Of a stretch of 64,000 nucleotides of DNA, positions 52,251 through 60,580 are shown one piece after another. Each line of letters opens with the position of its first letter. Within the stretch, counting starts at the first letter, position 1. The translations under genes and the position numbers were made by a program. The notes below the pieces were generated by a model. The model had not been told where the DNA came from, made no database searches, and saw only the letters and a list, made by a program, of their open reading frames with translations. This DNA is from Arthrobacter sp. C2 (GTDB lineage Bacteria; Actinomycetota; Actinomycetes; Actinomycetales; Micrococcaceae), in assembly GCA_024207135.1 (NCBI GenBank), contig CP042428.1, forward strand, positions 2,604,001 through 2,668,000. The letters are read 5' to 3'.

Positions 52251-54106
52251 CAGTTCTCTTCCTCCAGAATGGTGACGGTGCCGGCGTCGCCGTCGACGCG
52301 GATCAGCTGGCCAGTTTTGATGGTTGAGGTGCCGAAGCCGACTCCGACGACGGCGGGCAACCCGTATTCGCGCGAGACGATCGCCGCGTGGCACATGATG
52401 CCGCCAATGTCCGAGACTGAGCCGCGGATGCGGCCGAACACGGGTGTCCAGCTGGGGCTCGTGACCGGGGCGACGAGGATTTCCCCGTCCTGGACCGTAT
52501 CCAACTCGTCGGGCCGCATGACCACGCGGGCCCGTCCCTCGGCCACACCGGGCGAGCCGGCGAAGCCGGTCAGGACCTTGGAATCACCCTCGCCCGCCTG
52601 GGCGGCGAGCCACCTGTCAACGGTTTCGGGGGTGATGCCCCAGAGCATAATGGTCAGCGGCTCGTTGACCTCGCCCGGGACCGGGCCGAGTGCCGGCGGT
52701 GGGGACCAGGCACTGAGTGCACGGTAGATCTCGCGGCGGCGGGCAATGATGGGCGGCCAGTGGAAGCCGCCCTGCGGGGTGCCACCTGCGCCCCATGCCA
52801 TCTGCAGGTCGTAGATCGCTTCCTCGACCTCTGCGCGGCGCAGGAAGAAAATGTCTTCGATGTCGTTCCAGAAGCCCCATTCAACGAACTTGGCGCTGAA
52901 TTCCCGCACCTTGTTCCAGAATCCGGTGAGGAACCAGTGCTCGACATAGAAGTTGTGGTTTTCGACGTAGGGGAACACCGTGCGTGCCAACCCGAGGGTC
53001 TCGTCGAAGGCCTCCCGGTCATCCTCGTCCAGCAACTCGCGGTAGTTTGCGGTGATCTCGTCGCGTTCAGCCTGGAGCTTGTCCAGGGGGCGGGTGAGGT
53101 CGTTGCCGGCACGGAGCTGGTCGATGTAGTCTCCGATGCCCTGCAGCGGCAGCGCCATGTCATCGACCCAGCTCCGGTGGGAGTGGTACATGCCCGATCC
53201 GTTGGAGAAGTTGAACCAGGGATCCTTGGCCGTATCGAGGGCGGCGAGCCAGGCCAGACCCGCCTCATCGGTGAGGTTCGCCCGCAGCTCGTCCTCGGAA
53301 GAGCAGGCCTTCACCGCGTCGGAAACGCCAAGTTCCTCGGCCTTGCGGGCCAGGTTGCGCAACTCGTCATCGGGACGGAACAGCAGGACATCGATGCCGG
53401 AGACCATGCGTGAGATGGTCTGGTCGCCGATTTCCGGGAAGTGCCCCTTGCACAGCGTGAGGAATTGCAGGTAGGCGGCGTAACCAAGATTCAGGAATTC
53501 GGAATGCAAGGTCCAGATCTGGTCCCCTGCTTCAAGCAGTCGGTGGTATCCGGCCAGCAGCAGGTTTCCCTGTGTGGGGCCCCGGTCCTCGGTGACCCTT
53601 TCAAGGGCTTCGAACTCGCTGAGTTCCGGGACCTCGATCTCATAAACGCCCTTGATGGCGTCCGTGACGCGGGTTTCCCACTCATCGTAGAGGGCGTCCC
53701 AGTTCTTGAAGTAGTAGCCGGCACGCTGGGCAAATTCTCCGGCACGCCGGGCTTGTGTCTCTTCGTCCGGGGAGTCCAGCGCGGACATGTAGGTGTACCC
53801 GTTGATGACGCGAACATCCAGGCCCAAGGCCGGTGGCAGGGCGAAGACCCGGGTATTTGTCACGCCGGTTCCGGTGAACGACCCGTCGATGACGGCGTGG
53901 TCGAAGGGGTAGGAGACTTCGGGGAAGTGCAGTGAGTTGCGGAACCAGGTCCTCTTCGAATCCTCGTCACGACGGGCCTCGAGAAAACGGTTGTGGTAGG
54001 AGTACATATCCTCCCAGCCTTCGGCGCCCTCGGGTGTCTCGATGTCGTACGGGTCTGGAAAGCTTGCTTTGAGAGCGGACAATTGATCCGTTGCATGGCT
54101 TGGCAT
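52250..54106 (-). CDS. hpeH: Hydroxyacetophenone kinase, phosphohistidine/catalytic subunit (PEP-synthase C-terminal-like)
   Basis: 618 aa from the ATG with AAGGAG 7 nt upstream. Same architecture as the subunit at 39.2 kb: a long specificity region (WEDMYSYHNRFLEARRDE, YVENHNFYVEHWFLTGFWNK) then the phosphohistidine domain with H573 in DIGGIMCHAAIVSREYGLPA. The residue before the His is Cys here and Ser in the other copy. First gene of the ten-kilobase carboxylase operon, with the IclR-type box at 54231 in its promoter. Confidence 0.86.
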   Translation of the reverse strand: MPSHATDQLSALKASFPDPYDIETPEGAEGWEDMYSYHNRFLEARRDEDSKRTWFRNSLHFPEVSYPFDHAVIDGSFTGTGVTNTRVFALPPALGLDVRVINGYTYMSALDSPDEETQARRAGEFAQRAGYYFKNWDALYDEWETRVTDAIKGVYEIEVPELSEFEALERVTEDRGPTQGNLLLAGYHRLLEAGDQIWTLHSEFLNLGYAAYLQFLTLCKGHFPEIGDQTISRMVSGIDVLLFRPDDELRNLARKAEELGVSDAVKACSSEDELRANLTDEAGLAWLAALDTAKDPWFNFSNGSGMYHSHRSWVDDMALPLQGIGDYIDQLRAGNDLTRPLDKLQAERDEITANYRELLDEDDREAFDETLGLARTVFPYVENHNFYVEHWFLTGFWNKVREFSAKFVEWGFWNDIEDIFFLRRAEVEEAIYDLQMAWGAGGTPQGGFHWPPIIARRREIYRALSAWSPPPALGPVPGEVNEPLTIMLWGITPETVDRWLAAQAGEGDSKVLTGFAGSPGVAEGRARVVMRPDELDTVQDGEILVAPVTSPSWTPVFGRIRGSVSDIGGIMCHAAIVSREYGLPAVVGVGFGTSTIKTGQLIRVDGDAGTVTILEEEN

Positions 54107-54209
54107 GAGGAGCTCCTTGGATTCGGAATGGAACCGGCACCGCTCGGCTGGATGGCTGGCCGAGGGGCTGACTCGCTTGACTGGGGCGTACCATCGAGCA
54201 TGCCTCACA

Positions 54210-54248
54210 GTGACCAGCGTCACCACCTTGTTTTTCATTCAGTGAAAA
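54210..54248. promoter_or_regulatory. IclR-type box and GTGAC palindrome in the kinase/IclR divergent promoter
   Basis: TTTTTCATTCAGTGAAAA (54231-54248) is a nearly perfect palindrome matching the box at 43769-43786 in 16 of 18 positions. Beside it GTGAC-N4-GTCAC (54210-54223) is a second inverted repeat. The 175-bp gap separates the carboxylase operon (minus) from two IclR genes (plus). Confidence 0.6.
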
Positions 54249-54281
54249 GGGAACATTGAAGGAACACATGAAAGGAACGCC

Positions 54282-55130
54282 ATGACGCGAAATCCGATGC
54301 TGTCTGCGCGTAGCGCCGAGCCAGCGGCCCCGAAGCCGGAAAGCGACCAGGAATCGGGCACTAACCCGGCACCCGCGGCCACTGGTGTCGAGGAAACCCA
54401 CCCGGTCCCGCTGGCGGTGAAGTCTGTTGCAGAGCGCGTCTTCATGGTGCTGTTGTCCTTTGACCCCCGCCACCGCGCGATGACCCAGTCCGAGATCTCC
54501 CGCCGAGTGGGCCTGCCCGTGGCCACGGTGCACCGGTTGCTGCACAAGCTCGAATCCATGGGAGCCGTCGAACGCGCAGCAGACGGCCGCTACGGCATCG
54601 GCCCCCTGATGTGGCGCATGGGCATCCTCGCCCCGACGCATGACGTGATCGGTCGCGGCGCCCGGCCCCTGCTGATGTCCCTGAGCGCCCGCACCTCCGC
54701 AAACGTCCGGGTTCTTAGCTATTTTGACGAGGCAGCAATGTGTGTCGACGAAATCCTTGCCGTCTCAATGTCGGCCGACAGCGGACTGGGGGAAATGCAC
54801 CCTCTGCACACTTCGGCGGGAGGAATCGCGATTGCCGCCCAACTGTCCCCCGACAAGCGGCAGAAGCTGAGACTGACCCGGGCGGTCTTCAACAGGCTCG
54901 AGCAGCGGGTCTCCGACGCGGGCGAGCGCCGCCATGTCCATCTTGCGGAGGAGGGATTCGGCGAACTTGCAGTGGCATTGGATGTCACGGATCGACCGCC
55001 GATGTCGATCTCCCTTCGCTACCCGCGTCCGTCCGGAACCGACGGACGCAACGACGCCACGCGATTGGCGGCGCTGCAGGAAACCGCCCGATCGCTCTCG
55101 GGCATACTGAACGAAAGGCTGGCCCCATGA
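54282..55130 (+). CDS. IclR-family regulator 1 of a tandem pair
   Basis: 282 aa. An unstructured, charged N-terminal 45 residues precede the winged HTH (MTQSEISRRVGLPVATVHRLLHKLE, about 66-90) and the IclR effector domain (MHPLHTSAGGIAIAAQL). AGGAAC lies before the ATG. It diverges from the kinase-carboxylase operon and overlaps the next IclR gene by 4 bp. It is the natural local regulator of that operon. Confidence 0.87.
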   Translation: MTRNPMLSARSAEPAAPKPESDQESGTNPAPAATGVEETHPVPLAVKSVAERVFMVLLSFDPRHRAMTQSEISRRVGLPVATVHRLLHKLESMGAVERAADGRYGIGPLMWRMGILAPTHDVIGRGARPLLMSLSARTSANVRVLSYFDEAAMCVDEILAVSMSADSGLGEMHPLHTSAGGIAIAAQLSPDKRQKLRLTRAVFNRLEQRVSDAGERRHVHLAEEGFGELAVALDVTDRPPMSISLRYPRPSGTDGRNDATRLAALQETARSLSGILNERLAP

Positions 55131-55957
55131 CCGAACCACTTGTGGCACCTCCCCCCAAATCGGTCGTGGCACGGGCCCTGCTGATCCTGGGGCAATTCAG
55201 CGTTGCCACACCGGCACTGACCATCAGCGAGCTCTCCCGAAGCACCGGACTGGCGGTGGCCACCGTCTTTCGGCTACTCGGAGAGCTGGAAGCGGGCCAA
55301 TACGTCGAGCGGTCTCCGCGCGGCCGCTACCGTTTGGGGAAGCGACTGTGGGAAATGGGATTGCTGACCCCGCTTCATGCCCGGCTGCGGGAAAGCGCCC
55401 TGCCCTTCCTGCTTAACCTCCAGTACAAGTCCGGCGAGACGGTGCAGTTCGCCATCCCGGACGGCGCTGCCGCACTGTATATCGAAAAGCTGACCAACGA
55501 GGAGTCGGTGCCCCAGCAAAGTCGCATCGGGGCGCGGATCCCGCTGCACGCCACCGGACTGGGCAAGGCCATGCTGGCCTTCAGCAAACCCGAGGTGCTG
55601 GACGAGGTGCTGGCGCAGCCGCTGAAACCCTACACTCCCAACACCTTGGTCGATCCCGACAGCTTCAGGCAGGAACTCCATCAGATCCGGGACCGCGGCT
55701 ATGCCACGAGTTCGGAGGAATACGTCCCCGGATCGATGTCGATTGCGGCGCCGGTGATGGTCGGAGAGTCCGTCCAAGCCGCCGTGGCGCTGGTCAATTA
55801 CCGCCTCGAAGGTGATCTGGAACGATTCTCCGAACCGCTCCTGCACGCCGCGGAAGGCATTGGCCGGCGACTGAGGGACATGGAAGGCCTGGATTTCCCG
55901 AGTTTGCATGCGCCGGAGAACGGCATTCCGGAAGGAAATGCAACAGCCCAAGGCTGA
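55127..55957 (+). CDS. IclR-family regulator 2 of a tandem pair
   Basis: 276 aa beginning at the ATGA overlap with the first IclR gene; the open frame extends upstream but only as a shadow. HTH LTISELSRSTGLAVATVFRLL (about 35-55) and effector domain (HATGLGKAMLAFSKPEVLDE, IRDRGYATSSEEYVPGSMS) are complete. It is as different from its neighbour as from the IclR at 43.8 kb. Two overlapping IclR genes could form heterodimers or sense different intermediates. Confidence 0.87.
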   Translation: MTEPLVAPPPKSVVARALLILGQFSVATPALTISELSRSTGLAVATVFRLLGELEAGQYVERSPRGRYRLGKRLWEMGLLTPLHARLRESALPFLLNLQYKSGETVQFAIPDGAAALYIEKLTNEESVPQQSRIGARIPLHATGLGKAMLAFSKPEVLDEVLAQPLKPYTPNTLVDPDSFRQELHQIRDRGYATSSEEYVPGSMSIAAPVMVGESVQAAVALVNYRLEGDLERFSEPLLHAAEGIGRRLRDMEGLDFPSLHAPENGIPEGNATAQG

Positions 55958-56066
55958 TCCCGGGGATCTTCCTCCGCGATATCCCGGCTCCCGCCCATCC
56001 AATGAAACCGATATCGGGTCAACGGCGGCAAGCCTTGCCCAACACACGAAGAAAGCAGGAAATGAC

Positions 56067-56813
56067 ATGTTGCTCAAAGGTAAAGTTGCCCTGGTCACCG
56101 GAGCGGCTGCTGGCCTGGGCCGAGCCATTGCCGAGTCCTACGCCCGGGAAGGCGCCTCGGTCATGGTGACGGACATCAACGCGGAAGGCGCCGCTGCCGT
56201 GGCAGCCGCGATCACCGAATCCGGCGGCACCGCGACCAGCGCCCGGTTGGACACGACGGACCCGCAACAGCATATGGATCTGGTGGCTCGAATTGAGAGC
56301 ACATTCGGGCGCCTCGACATTGCGGCCAACAATGCCGGCATCACGATCCCGGCTCGGCCCACGGCCGACCTGTCTCTCGAAGACTGGGAGCGGGTGCGCA
56401 GCGTGGATCTTGACGGAGTTTTTTACGGAGTCCGGGCGCAGATCCCGGCGATGCAGCGCGCCGGCGGCGGCGTCATCCTCACGACCTCAAGCATTGCCGG
56501 ACAGCGCGGCCTGTGGGGAATGCTGCCCTATTCCGCGGCCAAGCATGGTGTGATCGGCATGATGAAAACCATCGCCTGGGAGTATGGCACCGAAGGCATT
56601 CGCGCGCTGGCCGTGGGCCCGGCGTTCATCAAGACCGGGCTGGAAGACAACATGCCCGAAGACGTCCGTGCCCAGCTTCCGGGCATGCACGCGCTTGGCC
56701 GGATGGGTGAACCACGCGAGGTGGGCGACACTTTCGCCTGGCTCAGCAGTGACCAGGCCAGCTTCCTGACCGGTTCGTATATTCCCGTCGACGGCGGCTA
56801 CCTGGCCCGCTAG
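56067..56813 (+). CDS. Short-chain dehydrogenase/reductase
   Basis: 248 aa. VALVTGAAAGLGRAIAESYA, VTDINAEG (Asp favouring NAD), ANNAGI, TTSSIAG with the Ser, and catalytic Tyr-Lys in YSAAKHG; the end FLTGSYIPVDGGYL is typical. AGGA is 6 nt before the ATG. It lies 109 bp after the IclR pair in the same direction and could oxidise a phenolic alcohol to a ketone for the carboxylase pathway. The substrate is inferred only from place. Confidence 0.85.
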   Translation: MLLKGKVALVTGAAAGLGRAIAESYAREGASVMVTDINAEGAAAVAAAITESGGTATSARLDTTDPQQHMDLVARIESTFGRLDIAANNAGITIPARPTADLSLEDWERVRSVDLDGVFYGVRAQIPAMQRAGGGVILTTSSIAGQRGLWGMLPYSAAKHGVIGMMKTIAWEYGTEGIRALAVGPAFIKTGLEDNMPEDVRAQLPGMHALGRMGEPREVGDTFAWLSSDQASFLTGSYIPVDGGYLAR

Positions 56814-56829
56814 CTCGTCCCCCAAGCAC

Positions 56830-56870
56830 GGCCTGCCGCTTCCCGCCATCAGCGCGGGAAATGGCAGGCC
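56830..56870 (+). terminator. Terminator after the SDR gene
   Basis: GGCCTGCC-gc-TTCCCGC pairs with GCGGGAA-at-GGCAGGCC (one internal loop), followed by CCTTTTGG. Confidence 0.75.
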
Positions 56871-57006
56871 ACTCCTTTTGGATGATTCCCTGCTCTTCGT
56901 TGTTCGTGCAGAAACGCGGAGGATCAAAGCCAGACCGGGCGGTTGCTCGTCTCGAGACGGTCGGGCGATTTCCCGTGTGGCTGCGGTGCCGGAATCTTTC
57001 AGCCAG

Positions 57007-57030
57007 CCATGTCCCACCTTCGTGACATGG
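57007..57030. promoter_or_regulatory. Inverted repeat before the DUF6398 gene
   Basis: CCATGT and ACATGG bracket an inner CAC/GTG pair (57007-57030), 93 bp before the GTG start at 57123. It is the only marked structure in 56871-57122. Function unknown. Confidence 0.35.
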
Positions 57031-57122
57031 TCTCGTACGTAGCGCTCAAGCCACCCCGGGCCCGGGCCTGTGTATCGTGTTTGCTGGAGACAGCGACTAA
57101 TCAACACAACGAGGGGACCGGA

Positions 57123-57647
57123 GTGGCAGAGCTGAAGGATCCGAAGATGCCCAAGGAGGTGCTTGACAAGGGCACCGAAGTCATCGGGATCACCGATGAG
57201 TTCTGCCGGGAGCACCTGGACGCCAAGTACGCCCAGCTGTGCCACAACGTGGTCGGCAAGCTCGCGCGCAAGCGGCCCTCCCCGCTGCTGCGCGGGGACC
57301 TGCGGATCTGGGCCAGCGGGGTCATTTACTCGATGGCATCGCAGAACTTCCTGTTCGACAAGTCGCAGCCGATGCACCTGAGCGCGCAGCAATTGGGCGA
57401 GTTGCTTGGCGTCAAGAAGACCACCATGGGCAACAAGGGCAATATCGTGCGCAGCCTGCTGAAGATCGGGATGATGGATCCCGAATTCACGCATCCCGAT
57501 TTGCTGAAGGACAACCCGCTGACCTGGATGCTGCTCGTTGACGGCATGCCGATGGATGTGCGCGGACTCCCGGTCGAGTTCCAGCGCCAGGCGTTCGACA
57601 TGGGCCTGATCCCTTACGTACCCGGCGAGGAGGCCACCGATGGATAG
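57123..57647 (+). CDS. DUF6398-type protein
   Basis: 174 aa from a GTG with GAGGGG a few bases upstream. The sequence is soluble and helical, with ASGVIYSMASQNFLFDKSQ and LGELLGVKKTTMGNKGNIVR; the latter looks like a helix-turn-helix. The name DUF6398 is from memory of similar proteins. No pathway link to the aromatic genes is visible. It overlaps the next gene by 8 bp. Confidence 0.65.
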   Translation: MAELKDPKMPKEVLDKGTEVIGITDEFCREHLDAKYAQLCHNVVGKLARKRPSPLLRGDLRIWASGVIYSMASQNFLFDKSQPMHLSAQQLGELLGVKKTTMGNKGNIVRSLLKIGMMDPEFTHPDLLKDNPLTWMLLVDGMPMDVRGLPVEFQRQAFDMGLIPYVPGEEATDG

Positions 57648-59361
57648 CAATCCACTGGGTCTGCGAGAAATGTTCACCATCTTGGGGCAACGGCTGGAAC
57701 AGCTGAGCCTGCCGGAGCTCCAGCGGGCGCTTCTCACCTATGCGGGCGACGTCCCCGCCGATGAACGACGCACCTTCCTGGACTTCTTCCTGTCCCCCGG
57801 CAACGTCTCCGAGGGGCAAATCCCATCGGCTCAGATTCCCGAGGTTGTCCGGAACCTGACGTGGCCGGTGGAATCCGACCCGCTGCTGACCGACATTGAC
57901 GACTTCGCCCACCGGGTTGAAACAGGTCACTTCTTCCAGGGCTTCGGGTGGGACGACGAGATCTGCGACGAACGCTCCTTTGGCGATGATTCTTGGACGT
58001 ACGAGATGTCTGACTACTTCCACGCAGCGAACGAGGCATTCGCCACGGGCAACCTCGGCCTTGCCAGGGCGGCCTACCGCAAACTCTTCGACACCCTGGA
58101 TCTCGACGACGAGGTTGGAACCTTTTCCGGGCAGGAACCAGCGGTGGTGATGCTCGATGCCAACCTCAACGAGGCCATGAGCCAGTACCTGCGCGCCGTG
58201 TATGAAACCAGCTACCCCGATGAGCATGCCGGCGAACTGCTCAGGCAATGGACCAGGCTTCCGCTGCCGGGTGAGGAACCGAGCCTGCAGGACATCCGCG
58301 ACTGCGCACCGGAGGATCTTCCCGACCTCGACGGCTTCCTGCCGTTGTGGGTCGGTCAGCTGTCCGACGGGGACCGCGGCAACAAGCTGGTCCGCGCGTT
58401 GCTGGTCGAGTCCGCGACCATGTCCGGCGGCCCGAGCGCCCTGGGGGATCTGGCACGGCAGCCCGGCCCGGGCCAGGGCAGTATGTTCCTGGAATGGGTC
58501 CTGGCACTGCGCTCCGCCTCGGAAACAGCCCAGGCCGCGGGTGCCGCGCGTGAGGCGTTGGCCGCGGAGGCGATCGGTTCCTACAGCCGGGCAGCCATCG
58601 CCGAGGAGTTGGCCGAACTCAGCGGGCCGGACGCCGGAGCCGTCCTGGAAGCCAGACGCGTAGCCTGGCGCAGCCGCCCCAGCGAGACCCGCCTGCTGGT
58701 GCTGCACCATGCCGCCGCGCAGCTCGGCGATCCGTCACGGGTCATGGCCGAAGAGCTGGCTTACGCCGATTCCAACCCGCAGTCCGAGCCGTTGGGACGA
58801 TCGTTCTTCAGCTGCCTGTTGCTGCTCTCCGGCGAGCTTCAGCGCGCCACGCGGCTGTTGTCGCTGCCGCCCGCCGAACGCGAGAACGAAGTCTCCGGTT
58901 CAGTTCTCGTGCCCTACCTGCTGGTTTCCGCCTCCAACGCGTTTGCTGGCGGCCAGGAGGCGATCGACTGGGCACACAACTACCTGGAAAAAGTTGATCG
59001 GGGCATCATGATGCTCCGGCGGATCGGGGAACCGGGCCAGGAAGGGTTCCCGACGCTCTCCGAACTGTTCGCGGAACGGATTCGCGCCGAAGCGGCGGAC
59101 CCCGCGGCTTTGGAGTCCCGGCTCGAGGCAGCGCTGGGTCAGCTCGGCCGGGACGTCGATGCAATCGTGTCGGACAAGCGCCGCGGTGAATACCAAAAAG
59201 CTGCCGAATGGCTGGCCGACGGTGCATTGGCGCTGTCGCTGGCCCGCGGGGGCGAAGCCGGTGTGCACTGGTTCCGGGACTGGTCCACCCGCTACCCGCG
59301 GCATGTTGCATTCCGCAGGGAGCTGGAGCGGGCTTGGCCCGGCGCGGCACCGACGAACTAA
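57640..59361 (+). CDS. Large protein of unknown function, partner of the DUF6398 gene
   Basis: 573 aa, not recognised. It is soluble, rich in Ala, Leu and Glu, and reads as a long series of helix pairs (for example NEAFATGNLGLARAAYRKLF and RAAIAEELAELSGPDAGAVL), as in TPR-like or other alpha-solenoid proteins. There is no signal peptide or membrane span. Its start lies inside the upstream gene, so the two are likely translated as a pair. Codon use matches the surroundings. Confidence 0.7.
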   Translation: MDSNPLGLREMFTILGQRLEQLSLPELQRALLTYAGDVPADERRTFLDFFLSPGNVSEGQIPSAQIPEVVRNLTWPVESDPLLTDIDDFAHRVETGHFFQGFGWDDEICDERSFGDDSWTYEMSDYFHAANEAFATGNLGLARAAYRKLFDTLDLDDEVGTFSGQEPAVVMLDANLNEAMSQYLRAVYETSYPDEHAGELLRQWTRLPLPGEEPSLQDIRDCAPEDLPDLDGFLPLWVGQLSDGDRGNKLVRALLVESATMSGGPSALGDLARQPGPGQGSMFLEWVLALRSASETAQAAGAAREALAAEAIGSYSRAAIAEELAELSGPDAGAVLEARRVAWRSRPSETRLLVLHHAAAQLGDPSRVMAEELAYADSNPQSEPLGRSFFSCLLLLSGELQRATRLLSLPPAERENEVSGSVLVPYLLVSASNAFAGGQEAIDWAHNYLEKVDRGIMMLRRIGEPGQEGFPTLSELFAERIRAEAADPAALESRLEAALGQLGRDVDAIVSDKRRGEYQKAAEWLADGALALSLARGGEAGVHWFRDWSTRYPRHVAFRRELERAWPGAAPTN

Positions 59362-59485
59362 AATTTCTTGGTTTCGGCCCGGCCAGCGGCCTCCGGGTGC
59401 GATCATCCGGGAGCCGTGCAAGTACAACGAGGCCGTCTCTCGCTCCAGGGCAAGCCGCAACGCGTGGAGGTGCAGCACTTCAGTT

Positions 59486-59762
59486 TCAGAAGCCGGAGAA
59501 CACCTTGTACGTGTAGTCGCTGCCCCGGCGAAGCGCCTCGACGTAGATCCGCTCGTCGTTCCCACGCATCCCTATGAGCTCGCCGTTGTCCAGAACATAG
59601 GGGTAGCCCGGGATGCCGCGCTCATGCCACGGGGCCAGAGACTCGCCTGCTTCGAAGAGCGACGGGGGTGACATCCGCGGTCAGGTAAGTCTCCAGAGCC
59701 GCTGCGCTGATGGCCTTGAATAGCGGGGTGTAGCCCCGCCGCCTTGCCCGCCGCGACTGCAC
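59486..59762 (-). pseudogene. Frameshifted gene remnant
   Basis: The minus-strand frame GYTPLFKAISAAALETYLTA runs into a run of five C, after which sense continues in another frame (SLFEAGESLAPWHERGIPGY ... YKVFSGF, stop at 59486). Reading four C instead of five joins them into about 92 sensible residues. The parent family is not recognised. The rest of the 442-bp gap between 59361 and 59804 is otherwise empty. Confidence 0.35.
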
Positions 59763-59803
59763 GGGGGGCCAAGCACGTTTACGGGATGAATGGAGAAGGT
59801 AGC

Positions 59804-60580
59804 ATGGTGGGTGGCCGCCTTGAAGAAAAAATAGTTTTGCTCACGGGCATCGGATCCGGCATGGGCCGGGCGACCGCCCGGCTGTTCGCTTCCGAAGGCG
59901 CCACCGTCGTGGGCTGCGACCTCGATGCAGCGGGAGCCGCGGAGACCGTGAGGTTCTTCGAGGCCGAGGGCGGCTCGATCGAGTCAAGCGCGCCAGTGGA
60001 TCTGGGCACCCGCGAAGAGATCGACCGCTGAATCGCCGACGTGATCCAGAGCGACGGCCGCATCGACGTGCGCTACAACAACGCTAGTAAGCCCAAATTC
60101 GCCCCGTTCGCCCAGATGGGCGGCGAGGATTACCGGTTCACCATGCAGAACGAGCTGGACCTGGTCTGTCATGCCTGCCAAGCGCCCTGGCCGCAACTGG
60201 CCAAGATCGGCGGTGCCATCGTGAACATCGGCTCCTTTACGGGAATCCAGGGCGCACGAGCGCTGCCGCAAGCCGCGCATGCGGCAGCGAAAGGTGTTGT
60301 CATTGCCCTGACCCGGCAGCTGACCGCCGAGGGCGTGGCCGTGGGAGTGCGCGTCAATTGTGCGAGCCCCGTGGTCATGGCGATCCCTCCCGTACTAGTG
60401 ATGTTCGAGCAGTGCGGCGAGAACGCACCTGTCGCGCCGGTCCTCAAGCGCACGATCGACGGCAAGCCCGGGGATCCGCTGGCCGTCACGTACGCCGGCC
60501 TCCATCGGGCCTCCGACGAAACCAAATGGGTCACCGGATCCCACCATGTCGCCGACGACGGGGCCCACGCGGTGATGTAG
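59804..60580 (+). pseudogene. SDR pseudogene, copy of the gene at 30984, with one nonsense codon
   Basis: Same length as the intact gene (259 codons) and the same frame throughout, but codon 76 is TGA (60029-60031) where the intact copy has Trp in DAWVERAV. Several conserved positions have also drifted (INCASPVVMAIPP in place of NCVSPGVMATPP; VADDGAHAVM in place of VVDGGAHAVM). The ATGAATGGAGAAGG leader before the start is also conserved. It is a decayed duplicate that no longer makes full-length protein. Confidence 0.85.

Noticed and set aside
60029-60031. TGA in the SDR copy read as selenocysteine or other recoding
   Set aside because: The intact paralogue has Trp there, away from the active site, and no recoding structure or Sec gene is visible. 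Other conserved sites have also drifted, so a nonsense mutation is simpler.
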